DNA of 64,000 nucleotides from NCBI RefSeq assembly GCF_024362485.1, contig NZ_CP101456.1:3782001-3846000 (forward strand). The letters run 5' to 3'. The stretch is from Natronobeatus ordinarius (lineage in GTDB: Archaea; Halobacteriota; Halobacteria; Halobacteriales; Natrialbaceae). The position numbers and the translations under genes were made by a program. The notes under the pieces are model-generated. The model made no database searches and was not told where the DNA came from. It worked only from the letters and a program-made list of their open reading frames with translations. Shown here in pieces: positions 8,401 to 16,747 of the stretch. Within the stretch, counting starts at the first letter, position 1. The number at the start of each line of letters is the position of its first letter.

Positions 8401-9726
8401 TCAGTCGGCAGCCGCCGACGTCGGCCGCTCCCGGTAGACCAGCGGGCTGTAGAGCGCGGCGATACAGCCGAGCGCGCCGAGCGCGCCGATCGCCAGCACC
8501 GAGAAACTGGCCCGCAGCCCCATCGTATCGGCCAGGTAGCCGATGATGGCGGGGTAGCCCGAACTCCCGACGAGTGCGATCGTCCAGATGTAGCCGAACG
8601 TTCGCCCCTCGTACGCCGCCGGCGTGATGTCGCTGATGAGCGCGTCTCGAGCGGGGTTGAGCCCGAAGATCGTACAGCCCAGGAGGACGAACAGCGCGAA
8701 CAGCGTGAGCGGGGTGAGCGAGACGAACGCCAGGGTCGTCAGCGCGACCGCGGAGACGCCGAGCATCGCGACGAGCACCGTCCGGTGATCGTACGTGTCG
8801 GTCAGCGAGCCGACGACCAGCTGGGCGACGGCGCCGCTGATCAACAACACGGCGAAGTAGAAGTTGGCGATCGATTCGCGTCCGACCTCGAGGCCGCCGA
8901 GCGAGAGCGAGAAGCCGTAGACGTCGGCGACGAACACCGGCGCGTACGTCTGGAGGCCGTTCGTGGCGAATAAGATGAAGAAAAACGAGACGACGATCGT
9001 CGCGATCGGCACCAGAAACTGCCGCGGGTTCTCTCTGAGCCCGGGCTCGCTCGAGTCGCCGTCCCCGTTCTCCGACGTCGGTGGGCGCGTCTCGTACTTT
9101 CCCGACCGAAAGACGACGAACAGCACGGCCGCGAAGACGAATCCGAAGAGGCTGATCCCGACGAGGATCCACTCCCAGGCCAGCACGAGGATGAGCACGC
9201 CCACCACGAGCGGCGCGGCCGAGTCGCCGATCTTCGAGGCGCTGCCCCACATGCCAAGCACCTTCCCTTTGTTCTCCGGGGAGACGTTCGCCGAGATGAG
9301 CGGGTAGCCGACCGGGTGGACGACGCTGTAGCCGACGCCGGCGAGGAACATCCCGAGCGCCATCACCTGGTACGGCCCGTCGAACGTCGAGCCGGCGAGC
9401 TGGAGGGCGGGCAGGCTCGCCCCGACGGTCGGCGCGAGGACGAACACGAGGTAGCCGACGCCCATCAGGCCGAACGCCGGCACGAGCAGGTACTGGCGGT
9501 CGACGCGATCCGCGAGGACCCCGATCGGCGCCTGGAACAGCCCGCCCGCGAACATGTAGACGCTGACGAGCAAGCCGAGCTGGGCCAGCGACGCCTCGAG
9601 GTCGACGACTAACACCGGGATCAGCGGCGGGAACAGCCGCAAGAACAGGTGCTGGCCGGCGTGGACGCTCGCGATCAGCAGTCCGAACAGCCACTCGTTC
9701 CGGGGTAACGCGAACGAAAGACTCAC
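8401..9726 (-). CDS. MFS transporter
   Basis: This 441-residue major facilitator protein has about 12 predicted membrane helices. A loop 2-3 motif of the GVLADRVDRQY type lies near residues 70-82, there is a charged central loop (SGKYETRPPTSENGDGDSSEPGLRENPRQF), and the second half has a matching VVGSLTDTYDHR. A sugar, drug or metabolite substrate cannot be assigned. The gene has no operon partner on its strand; it converges with the HAD gene. The region 9727-9912 upstream marks the start of an AT-rich accessory island. Confidence 0.85.
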   Translation of the reverse strand: MSLSFALPRNEWLFGLLIASVHAGQHLFLRLFPPLIPVLVVDLEASLAQLGLLVSVYMFAGGLFQAPIGVLADRVDRQYLLVPAFGLMGVGYLVFVLAPTVGASLPALQLAGSTFDGPYQVMALGMFLAGVGYSVVHPVGYPLISANVSPENKGKVLGMWGSASKIGDSAAPLVVGVLILVLAWEWILVGISLFGFVFAAVLFVVFRSGKYETRPPTSENGDGDSSEPGLRENPRQFLVPIATIVVSFFFILFATNGLQTYAPVFVADVYGFSLSLGGLEVGRESIANFYFAVLLISGAVAQLVVGSLTDTYDHRTVLVAMLGVSAVALTTLAFVSLTPLTLFALFVLLGCTIFGLNPARDALISDITPAAYEGRTFGYIWTIALVGSSGYPAIIGYLADTMGLRASFSVLAIGALGALGCIAALYSPLVYRERPTSAAAD

Positions 9727-9912
9727 TGTCCGTTCAGGGTCGACACATCGGCATAGTCGTTAGCGTACCGGTCACCGTTGCGGCATCGTCGTCGCCAAAC
9801 CGCCACCGGACGCCACTCTCGCTACTACTGTGAATCGGAATGATACCGTCTAACCTCAAACAAACATTTCAACCCACAGAAAGTATTTGACATACCATCA
9901 CTACTATCCTAC

Positions 9913-10404
9913 ATGGGTAAAATAAACAGACGACGACTAATTGGTGTGACTAGTGTCGGGATTATGATGCCCCTTTTTGGTTGCCTTGGAATGACATCAG
10001 ACCCAGACGACGGAGATGAAGAAGACATGACCGAGTCAACTACGAATAGAAATGATGCCGAACAAAGTAATAGAAGCAATGACATGGGAGAAAACATACC
10101 GCTTGGAGGATCAGGGACTTTGAAAATACAAAATCTTTCTGAAGAGGCTCAGAACATTGATTTACATGTTGAAAATAAAACCAATGGTGGCACTATTCTC
10201 GACATTTCGGTAAACCTGGAGTCTGATGATGAGATTCTTGCTATGGGGGTCCTATCGAGAGAGATAGCGTATGAAGTCAACGTACAATCGGGTGATTTGG
10301 AAAAAACACACGCTTGGGAGATTGAGGAAGGCGACAATCTGGTTAATGTGACTGCCAGAATAGGTGATGATGAACTCGACTTCTTCCTTCTGTCTCCACA
10401 ATAA
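9913..10404 (+). CDS. Tat-exported lipoprotein, hypothetical
   Basis: This 163-residue protein has an N-terminal twin-arginine-type signal (KINRRRLIGV), a hydrophobic run, and a lipobox ending FGCLG, so a lipid-anchored surface protein is likely. An acidic, Asn/Ser-rich linker (about residues 28-58) precedes a beta-rich domain. That domain opens with LKIQNLSEEAQNIDL, resembling the LHLGNYTEEEQVIKL start of the lipoprotein at 12396. Codon use is strikingly AT-rich against the GC-rich flanks, indicating recent transfer. It sits just outside the IS1595/IS4 composite. Function unknown. Confidence 0.75.
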   Translation: MGKINRRRLIGVTSVGIMMPLFGCLGMTSDPDDGDEEDMTESTTNRNDAEQSNRSNDMGENIPLGGSGTLKIQNLSEEAQNIDLHVENKTNGGTILDISVNLESDDEILAMGVLSREIAYEVNVQSGDLEKTHAWEIEEGDNLVNVTARIGDDELDFFLLSPQ

Positions 10405-10498
10405 TACCCGCTCTTCTGTAGGAGATTGTTGATGCTGTTTTGCTGTCGCTCTCGAATCGAAGAGAGCAAGGACACCGCGTCAGCGGTGTCCGATACGT

Positions 10499-10896
10499 AT
10501 GATTCCGCTCGATGTGTTTGGTTCGGAATCGATCGCAACGGACCTGTTACAGCAGGTTCGCTGGCGTAACGGAATTTCCTGTCCTCGCTGCCGTTCTTGC
10601 CCGTTCGGTCAGAACGGCAGCTATGGACACTTTCAGCGCTACCTGTGTAAGAATTGCGGCCGCACATTCAACGACAAGACCGGCACGATCTTCGCCCATT
10701 CGAAAGTCGCACTCAGAAAGTGGTTGTTCTCGATTTACGCGTTTCTCCGGTTTAACACGAGTCTCCGCCAGCTTCAGCTCGAAATCGACGTCCAGTACAA
10801 AACGATCCACCAGCGCGCCGAGCGCTTCATGAAGGCGCTCGACGCGCCTTCGCTCAATCTCGTCGGTCCCGTCGAAATCGACGAAGTCTACGTCTC
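10499..10896 (+). pseudogene. IS1595-type transposase, 5' part (interrupted)
   Basis: The first 132 residues or so of an IS1595-family transposase are present. They comprise an N-terminal zinc ribbon (CPRC ... CKNC spaced by about 20 residues) and a helix-turn-helix region (FLRFNTSLRQLQLEIDVQYKTIHQRAERFM). They end at GPVEIDEVYVS, which holds the first catalytic aspartate of the DDE domain. The reading frame is cut here by the left end of an IS4-type element at 10897. The rest of the gene continues at 14508, after the insertion and its 11-bp target duplication. The transposase cannot be functional. Confidence 0.85.
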
Positions 10897-12298
10897 TATC
10901 CGTCTTTAGCTAAGCGAGAAACCACGTGGCAGCGACGGCTTATCGTGGATACTTTTCGGAAGGAATGAGGAGGTGTCGAGTGTGCACAAAAAACCTCCTC
11001 ATCTCGGATTATGCGTCGGCTCACTACATTGTTTCCCTCCGAGTTCCTCAAAGAGCACGCCGAGGAACTCGGCGTGGTCGAACGTGACCGCAAGCTCCAG
11101 ATTCCCGCCTTCGTCTGGGCATTCGTGTTCGGCTTCGCCGCAGGCGAAAGCCGAACACTCGCTGGCTTCAGGCGCAGCTACAACTCGACAGCTGATGAGA
11201 CGATCTCCCCCGGCGGCTTCTATCAGCGGTTGACGCCGTCTCTCGCAGAGTACTTCCGCGACCTCGTCGAGCGTGGCCTCGACGAGGTCGCTGTCCCTGG
11301 CACTGTTGACGCCGATATCGACCGATTCAGGGACGTGATGATCGCTGATGGAACCGTCCTGCGGTTGCACGAGTTCCTTGCCGATGAGTACGAAGCTCGC
11401 AAGGAGGAGCAGGCTGGAGCGAAGCTCCACCTGCTCCATAATGCCACCGAGCAGACGATAGAATGGCTTGACGTGACTGATGAGAAAACGCACGACAGCA
11501 CGTTGTTTAACACAGGATCGTGGCTCGAAGAACGACTCGTTCTGTTCGATCGAGCCTACTTCAAGTACCGCCGCTTCGCGTTGATCGATGAGAACGACGG
11601 CTACTTTGTGAGTCGGCTGAAAGAGAGCGCAAATCCGGTCGTAACGGAGGAATTACGGGAATGGCGCGGCCGCGCCATTCCCTTAGAAGGCGAGCAGATC
11701 CACGATGTTGTGGAGGATCTGCACCGCGAGTACATCGACGTGGAAGTCGAAGCCGAGTTCGACCGAAGACCGTACGGAGGGACGCACTCACGCGATACGA
11801 AGCGGTTTCGCGTCGTCGGCGTCCGCAAGGAGGACGCCGACGACTACCACCTGTACATCACGAATCTCCCGAGAGAAGAGTTCTTGCCGTCGGATCTAGG
11901 GACGATCTATCGGTGTCGGTGGGAGGTGGAGTTGCTATTCCGTGAGTTGAAGACGCAGTACGAACTGGACGAGTTCGACACGACGAAGAAGCATGTTGTC
12001 GAAATTCTGCTGTACGCGGCGTTGCTGTCACTGCTGGTGAGTCGTGAATTGCTTGATCTGGTCACCGAACAGGCGGACGATGAGATCGTGTTTCCGCCGG
12101 AACGCTGGGCGGCGACCTTCCGGTCGCACGCCCAGCTCATCCTCCAGGAACTTGGCGAATATCTCGGCTACTCGCCGCCACCGCTGCTCAAGCGACTGAT
12201 CGACGACGCACAGAAGACCCACCAGCAACGGCCAGTGTTACAAGAGACGCTCGCTACCGCTACGCAACCGAGGTGTGAGTCTTAGCTAAAGACGAATA
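10897..12298 (+). mobile_element. Intact 1402-bp IS4-family (ISH8-type) insertion sequence
   Basis: Terminal inverted repeats of about 17 bp bound this element: the left end reads ATCCGTCTTTAGCTAAG from 10898, and the right end, read inward, gives ATTCGTCTTTAGCTAAG, one mismatch. Length, ends and transposase match the ISH8 group of IS4. The base left of the element belongs to an 11-bp target repeat (10886-10896), whose partner is not at 12299 but at 14508-14518. The insertion event that created the duplication therefore involved a longer unit. Confidence 0.9.
11011..12285 (+). CDS. IS4 family (ISH8-type) transposase
   Basis: This 424-residue DDE transposase has the IS4 signature: an Asp in MIADGTVLRL (about residue 113), an Asp in VLFDRAYFKY (about residue 181), and the Y-(2)-R-(3)-E-(6)-K block in YRCRWEVELLFRELK (about residues 303-317). 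The frame is complete and the surrounding terminal repeats are intact, so the element may still be mobile. It is GC-rich, unlike the AT-rich cargo downstream. Confidence 0.92.
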   Translation: MRRLTTLFPSEFLKEHAEELGVVERDRKLQIPAFVWAFVFGFAAGESRTLAGFRRSYNSTADETISPGGFYQRLTPSLAEYFRDLVERGLDEVAVPGTVDADIDRFRDVMIADGTVLRLHEFLADEYEARKEEQAGAKLHLLHNATEQTIEWLDVTDEKTHDSTLFNTGSWLEERLVLFDRAYFKYRRFALIDENDGYFVSRLKESANPVVTEELREWRGRAIPLEGEQIHDVVEDLHREYIDVEVEAEFDRRPYGGTHSRDTKRFRVVGVRKEDADDYHLYITNLPREEFLPSDLGTIYRCRWEVELLFRELKTQYELDEFDTTKKHVVEILLYAALLSLLVSRELLDLVTEQADDEIVFPPERWAATFRSHAQLILQELGEYLGYSPPPLLKRLIDDAQKTHQQRPVLQETLATATQPRCES

Positions 12299-12395
12299 GG
12301 ATGAATTATTAACACTTGCCGTGTCAAGTTTTCTGTGGCACCCTCGTTAGATGGTGTGGTTTCCGCCGATAAGGTGATTAAATAGATATATGGCA

Positions 12396-12806
12396 CTAAT
12401 CTCTATGGTACATGAAATAAACGCCATGTTCTGGATGTACAAAAAAATTGATTATGTATTCTCCGCCATCTAATGACGCTAACTCTATCGTATCCTCTTC
12501 ATCATACCTTTCTGAGTATCCTTGGACGACCAACGAATCTGCCTCGTTAGGCCATACCTTATCTATTTTTTTACTTCCTATTCTAGAATCATGTTTTGGT
12601 CCTATTGTATAATTCTCGCTATGGACTTTTTCGCCATCATCAATAATATCCAACTTTATTACTTGTTCTTCTTCAGTATAGTTTCCCAGATGCAACTCAG
12701 ATAAGTAACCACCTTCATCATCATTATTATTCAAACACCCTGGTAAAAACAAAATCCCTGTGATAATACTTTGTACGAATAAACGCCTGCTAGATGGCCC
12801 CATCAT
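12396..12806 (-). CDS. Small Tat lipoprotein, cargo of composite element
   Basis: This 136-residue protein has a twin-arginine-like N-terminus (SSRRLFVQ), a hydrophobic core, and a lipobox ending LPGC, followed by an Asn/Asp-rich spacer. The mature domain is beta-rich and begins LHLGNYTEEEQVIKL, similar to the lipoprotein at 9913, so the two may belong to one family. Either of two adjacent ATGs (12806 or 12803) could start it. Base composition is very AT-rich. It lies between the intact IS4 element and the right-end remnant at 14507, so it would travel with the composite unit. Function unknown. Confidence 0.7.
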   Translation of the reverse strand: MMGPSSRRLFVQSIITGILFLPGCLNNNDDEGGYLSELHLGNYTEEEQVIKLDIIDDGEKVHSENYTIGPKHDSRIGSKKIDKVWPNEADSLVVQGYSERYDEEDTIELASLDGGEYIINFFVHPEHGVYFMYHRD

Positions 12807-13203
12807 TTTAACATTTGAGGCCGTAATATAAATAAGTTTTCATCACTTATGATGTTCAGATGTTTTCAATTGTCACGTGGTTAGTGGCATATAATTCTTA
12901 GCAAATAATTATTGTTTCATTCTGAGATGCACTTGACAGAGTTCTAAGTTCCGTTCCGAATCGTTTGAATCATAACTCTGATGTCAATAACTGAGTACGT
13001 TCTTCGTGAGACATCCAAATACCGCCGCTCCGTATTTAACCGTTATAAGGGCCAGTTTCAACTACATATTAGATGATTATAGCAGCCCGTCAATAAAGCC
13101 GGCAGGGTGAATAAACAGTCTTGATAGTCATACACTATCTATAATTGTATAACAAAAGTAGATTAAAATTTTACTATTAATCTAATGCAATATACCCTAG
13201 TAC
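12807..13203. other. AT-rich non-coding stretch inside the composite unit
   Basis: About 400 bases lie between the two cargo genes. No open frame of convincing composition is present. The composition is the most AT-rich of the window, with several T-rich runs (for example around 13140-13180) that could act as terminators for the gene at 13204, which ends here, or as promoter DNA for the lipoprotein gene at 12396-12806. Confidence 0.4.
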
Positions 13204-14250
13204 TTATTTCTCCGACACTTTCATCGGGATATCTGCCATGTAGAATTTTTCATCAAGATCGATGTGATTGGAGAGTGCTCGGGACTTTGACTCATCAAGA
13301 ATATTATTTTGAGCAGACATGGGCGATACCTCTCTCAAGTTTAGGAATTCTTTCACATCCTCAGACATATCTTCAGGATGTTTTGAAGAGATCTCCTCTG
13401 GTTGACCAAATGGGGAGATACCGTCGTCCTCGCTTTGGAACGTCTCAAAAACGAAATCGAACTCAGTGGGTTCAACCTGACTACCTCCACCCCACATCTC
13501 AAGTTCAAATTTGGGCCTAGAAGACGTACGATCAGTCAGCACTTGACAGCGTTGGTAATGGTGAACTCCTTCCTCCCAGCCCCGAGGCGGACCACAAAGA
13601 AATCCCGACCAGTCACACTTTTCGGGTTCAAATTCAAACTTAAGTCCATCATCCTCGTGTACATCTGTTCTAACCACGTCGTTAACAATGCTAGCTGCCG
13701 ACAATCCCAAGCCTAGCGGTTTATTGACTAAACCTACAGCAGTCGAAAATGCAGTGAGTGTCGCACTGCTCATGTCTGCACCTTCGAAGTTCCCTGTATC
13801 ACCTTCAGGTAACCCACCGTAAAATTCATCCAAAGTTAGTTCAGCGAATCCAACCCCATCGTCAATAGGATTAAGTTCATGTCCTATATGATTTACTCTG
13901 GTATCTCTACCTAAATAGCTATCCTCTTCATCGCGTCCAACGCTGCCGGCGAAGCAGACATCGTGTATCCAGTAATCCGTTGACTCCTGAAATATCGATC
14001 CATAGTATGAGACACATACTCCGAGCTTTTCGACTACCTTGTCCAGAGGCCAGCTGTAAGCATCAAATGTCCATTGATCAACAGGGTCCTTACAATTAAT
14101 GTCTATGTCGTCATCATTACACGCGTCCCCCGCATCTAGAGTATTCTGACTCTTTGTCACATCATCCGCCTGTGCAACTTTGGCGGACGAAAGGGCAATG
14201 GGCAGTGATGAAGCGGTTCCAACTGACTTCAGGATTTTTCTTCTCCGCAT
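13204..14250 (-). CDS. Tat-exported protein of unknown function
   Basis: This 348-residue protein begins with a clear twin-arginine signal (MRRRKILKSVG, then a hydrophobic stretch to about residue 28 ending near AQA). There is no lipobox cysteine, so a secreted or wall-associated product is likely. The mature part has scattered cysteines (CNDDDIDINC; CVSY; CFAG; CDWSGFLCGPPRG) that could form disulphides outside the cell, which is uncommon in haloarchaeal proteins. I recognise no domain. AT-rich codon use matches the neighbouring cargo lipoprotein and contrasts with the host. Confidence 0.7.
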   Translation of the reverse strand: MRRRKILKSVGTASSLPIALSSAKVAQADDVTKSQNTLDAGDACNDDDIDINCKDPVDQWTFDAYSWPLDKVVEKLGVCVSYYGSIFQESTDYWIHDVCFAGSVGRDEEDSYLGRDTRVNHIGHELNPIDDGVGFAELTLDEFYGGLPEGDTGNFEGADMSSATLTAFSTAVGLVNKPLGLGLSAASIVNDVVRTDVHEDDGLKFEFEPEKCDWSGFLCGPPRGWEEGVHHYQRCQVLTDRTSSRPKFELEMWGGGSQVEPTEFDFVFETFQSEDDGISPFGQPEEISSKHPEDMSEDVKEFLNLREVSPMSAQNNILDESKSRALSNHIDLDEKFYMADIPMKVSEK

Positions 14251-14477
14251 GATTCAAAGATCGAAGTATTGGGATATTAATCTTTCTATTTGGAGTTACA
14301 TTCTTGTCTTATATTATATCGCCAGTACAATGTACCTACGAAGACTACTGATTTCGATTGGCCGGACTGTCTCAGATGCGTCTCTCATCGGTGAGGAGAG
14401 CGACCCTCACTACCCTTTCTCGTATGTATCCTACACTGCTAACGGTTGAGCGTTCAAACAAGGCCTTCGGAGAGTAT

Positions 14478-14507
14478 CCAGGTGTGAGGCCTAACTAAAG
14501 ACGAATG
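14478..14507. repeat. Right-end remnant of an IS4/ISH8-type element
   Basis: About 28 bp match the right end of the intact IS4 element (AGGTGTGAG followed by a CTAACTAAAGACGAATG terminus) with a few changes. It is directly followed by a copy of the 11-bp target repeat GTCTACGTCTC at 14508-14518, identical to 10886-10896. This marks the true right boundary of the inserted unit. Confidence 0.8.
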
Positions 14508-15005
14508 GTCTACGTCTCTGTAGGAGAAAGGCCGCGAGCGCGATCAGCCGTCGCGCTCGCGTGGCCTGCCCACGCGCGGCCGAGAATCGTACGAACAGGA
14601 CAAACCGCCGGTGTTCACGATCGTCGGTCGTGGCACCGGCAACCGGTACGTGATCCCTGCGAAATCCGCCGACGAATCGACGATTCGGCTCCTTCTCGCA
14701 AACTGCGAGAAGGAGCCACTGACCGTCTATACTGACACGGATCTCGAGCGTACGAACCACTGGAGAAGGACGACGCTTTCGAACGCGAATACGTCGTCCA
14801 CGGCGACGGCGAATACGCCGATGACGACGTTCACGTCAACACCTGCGAGAGCCACGGATCGCTGCTGCGACCGTGGCTCTCGCCACATCGAGGCATCTCG
14901 AAAGATAAACTTACACAGTATCTCCGAGCGTTTCAGCTTCGACGAGAATTACTGCGAAAACCGGGAAGGGAAGCACTCAAACACGCTATCAAAGCGACGC
15001 TGTGA
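14508..15005 (+). pseudogene. IS1595-type transposase, 3' part, with two further frameshifts
   Basis: This continues the gene broken at 10896. A shift occurs near 14518-14525, after which a long frame reads KGRERDQPSRSRG ... DKPPVFTIVGRGTGNRYVIP ... LTVYTDTDLER. A second shift near 14752 leads into EYVVHGDGEYADDDVHVNT and CESHGSLLRPWLSPHRG, the DDE core that holds the last catalytic residues. The C-terminus QYLRAFQLRRELLRKPGREALKHAIKATL ends at the TGA of 15003-15005. The copy was therefore already decayed, or decayed after disruption. Confidence 0.8.
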
Positions 15006-15040
15006 GATCAACAAAGTGCTACACAAGAGCGATAATACCT

Positions 15041-15126
15041 ATTATTCTCGACTTACGCGTTCCTCCGGTTTAACACGAGTCTTCGCCAGCTTCAGCTCGA
15101 AATCGATGTCCAGTACAAGACGATTT
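15041..15126 (+). pseudogene. Extra internal fragment of an IS1595-type transposase
   Basis: About 85 bp (FLRFNTSLRQLQLEIDVQYKTI coding) repeat the segment 10727-10812 of the first transposase part with about ten substitutions. It lies downstream of the end of the disrupted gene, so it comes from a second, diverged IS1595 copy. The MITE at 15137 is inserted right after it. Confidence 0.75.
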
Positions 15127-15136
15127 ACCCCTCTAC

Positions 15137-15359
15137 CATCCGTCTTTAGCTAATACTCAGAGTAATACCGAATAACACCGTTTTGGAGGTGGGTTTCGTC
15201 AGTATACGACCGCTGCGGGGCGAAAAAGCAGTCTCTGCATTATCTGTACTGTTGACTCTCAGCCGCATCAGCGGTTCAGCCGCTAGATTCGTTCGACTAA
15301 TACCATTAAGCATAATTCTGCCACGGAGTATAACCAGCAGTCTTAGCTAAAGACGAATG
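15137..15359. mobile_element. 223-bp MITE with IS4/ISH8-type termini
   Basis: The element has 17-bp terminal inverted repeats (left CATCCGTCTTTAGCTAA; right end, read inward, CATTCGTCTTTAGCTAA), one mismatch, and nearly identical to those of the IS4 element at 10897. It is flanked by a perfect 10-bp direct repeat ACCCCTCTAC (15127-15136 and 15360-15369). The inside carries no convincing gene. It is a non-autonomous element probably moved by an ISH8-type transposase such as the one encoded 4 kb away. Confidence 0.88.
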
Positions 15360-15401
15360 ACCCCTCTACTAATCGGGCCTGTGCCGATCAGGACGGGCAG
15401 C

Positions 15402-16601
15402 TCAGTTCGTCGTGACGATCTCCACCACGTCCCGGGACTGGATCTCGTACTCCTTCCCCAGCTGACGGTTCGTGCGACAGTCGATCGCATAGAGGAAGCC
15501 GTCGCCGATGTCGGAGTGGAGGCTGTAGGCGAAATCCTCCGCGGTCGACCCCTCCGGGAGCAGGTAACAGTCGGGGAGCACCTCGCCGCGTTCGTTTCCG
15601 AGGCCGTTCGCCCCGCCGGGGAACACCGGAACGACGCCCAGGACGTCGAACAGCGCCGTCTCGAGCGCCGCCTGGACGCCCGTCGCGCCGTAGGCGTCGA
15701 GGAACTCGCGAATCTGCTCGAGGCCCTCCTCCTGCTCGCTCGAGAGGTCGCCGGTGATCTCGAAGTCGTCGTCGCCGGGGCGGTAGTCGACGACGCCGGC
15801 CTTGTCAGCGGATTTCAGCGCCTTCTCGGCGTGAGCGCTGCAGGGAACGATCGTCAGGTGCTCGTACGCCGGATCGTTCGTGATCTCAGCGTAGTTTTCC
15901 TGGGCTTGCGGCGTGTCCATCTTGTTCGCCGCGATCACCATCGGCTTCGTTTCCTTGCGGATCTCGCGGGCGAGCTCGAGCTTGTCGTCGTCGTCCCACT
16001 CGGCCGGGTCGAAGCCGACGTCGGTCCGCCGGATGAGGAGCTTGATCTCGTCTTCGTTCGTCTTGAACGCGCTCATCTGTTCGGCCAGCTCCTCCTCGAT
16101 GGCGTCGTCTTCGGTCGTGTAACCCGACTCGTAACGATTGATCCCCTTCTCGAGCACGCCGAGGTACCACTGGTCGAGTTCTTCCTCGAGGAAGGCGATG
16201 TCCTCGCGGGGGTCGTGGCCCTCGGTGGGTTCGCCCTCGATGTCGGTCGTCCCGGAGAAGTCGACGACGTGGACCAGCACGTCGGTCTCGTTCAAATCGG
16301 TGAGAAACTGGTTGCCAAGGCCCTTCCCCTCGTGTGCGCCGGGGATCAGCCCAGCCACGTCGACGAGTTTGGTGGGGACGAATCGCGTGTCGCCCTCGAG
16401 ATAGCCGACGCTCGGGGTCGACACCTCGTCGAACTCGGGGGCGGCGTCCTCGACGCGGACGTAGGCCTCGCCCACGCTCGGGTCGATGGTGGTGAAGGGG
16501 TAGGCGCCCTCGGGCACGTCGTTCATCGTCGCGGCGTTGAAAAAGGAGGACTTGCCGACGGAGGGTTTGCCGACGAGTCCGATCCGGTGACTCACGCTCA
16601 T
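15402..16601 (-). CDS. ychF: Obg-related GTPase/ATPase YchF (archaeal type)
   Basis: This 399-residue P-loop NTPase is a translation-associated, ribosome-binding protein of the Obg-HflX class. G1 is GKPSVGKS (residues 11-18), switch I lies around PFTTIDPSVG, G3 is DVAGLIPGAHEGKGLG, and the base-recognition motif is NKMD (about residue 226). A C-terminal TGS domain (YSLHSDIGDGFLYAIDCR) is present. Like bacterial YchF, members prefer ATP. The start gives the usual family N-terminus (MSVSHRIGLVGKPSVGKSS). It is divergent from the MFS gene at 16748. The 42-bp gap on its 3' side is bordered by the MITE. Confidence 0.93.
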   Translation of the reverse strand: MSVSHRIGLVGKPSVGKSSFFNAATMNDVPEGAYPFTTIDPSVGEAYVRVEDAAPEFDEVSTPSVGYLEGDTRFVPTKLVDVAGLIPGAHEGKGLGNQFLTDLNETDVLVHVVDFSGTTDIEGEPTEGHDPREDIAFLEEELDQWYLGVLEKGINRYESGYTTEDDAIEEELAEQMSAFKTNEDEIKLLIRRTDVGFDPAEWDDDDKLELAREIRKETKPMVIAANKMDTPQAQENYAEITNDPAYEHLTIVPCSAHAEKALKSADKAGVVDYRPGDDDFEITGDLSSEQEEGLEQIREFLDAYGATGVQAALETALFDVLGVVPVFPGGANGLGNERGEVLPDCYLLPEGSTAEDFAYSLHSDIGDGFLYAIDCRTNRQLGKEYEIQSRDVVEIVTTN

Positions 16602-16747
16602 TATCCGTGCCTGGAGCGGCCCGCCTAAACGGGTTACTGTCCGACCGCGCAGTGGTACGGTATTCCGTGGCCTGGGTCGGAGTGCCGGTCACGCGGTCCC
16701 CGCCGTTCGTCACAACGTTTACCGTGGGATGCGAGAAACCACTCCAC

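Larger units (their letters stand above)
10886..14518. mobile_element. 3.6-kb composite-like transposon inserted in an IS1595 transposase
   Basis: The unit spans 10897-14507: intact IS4 element, lipoprotein gene, secreted-protein gene, and IS4 right-end remnant. It is flanked by the direct repeat GTCTACGTCTC (10886-10896 and 14508-14518), the 10-11 bp duplication usual for ISH8-type transposition. Removing one repeat and the unit rejoins the IS1595 transposase codons (GAAGTCTACGTCTCT), which proves the insertion was a single event. Movement could have used the left end of the intact IS and the distant right end. Confidence 0.8.

Noticed and set aside
8084-9694. 536-codon minus-strand frame across the HAD and MFS genes
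   Set aside because: Arg-rich shadow crossing two genes with recognised motifs on different strands.
14180-14449. 89-codon plus-strand frame upstream of the secreted cargo protein
   Set aside because: It overlaps the 5' end of the Tat-signal gene on the opposite strand; no conserved features and AT-rich random composition.
15357-16628. 423-codon plus-strand frame opposite ychF
   Set aside because: Valine/aspartate/arginine shadow; YchF on the other strand has the complete P-loop and TGS domain.
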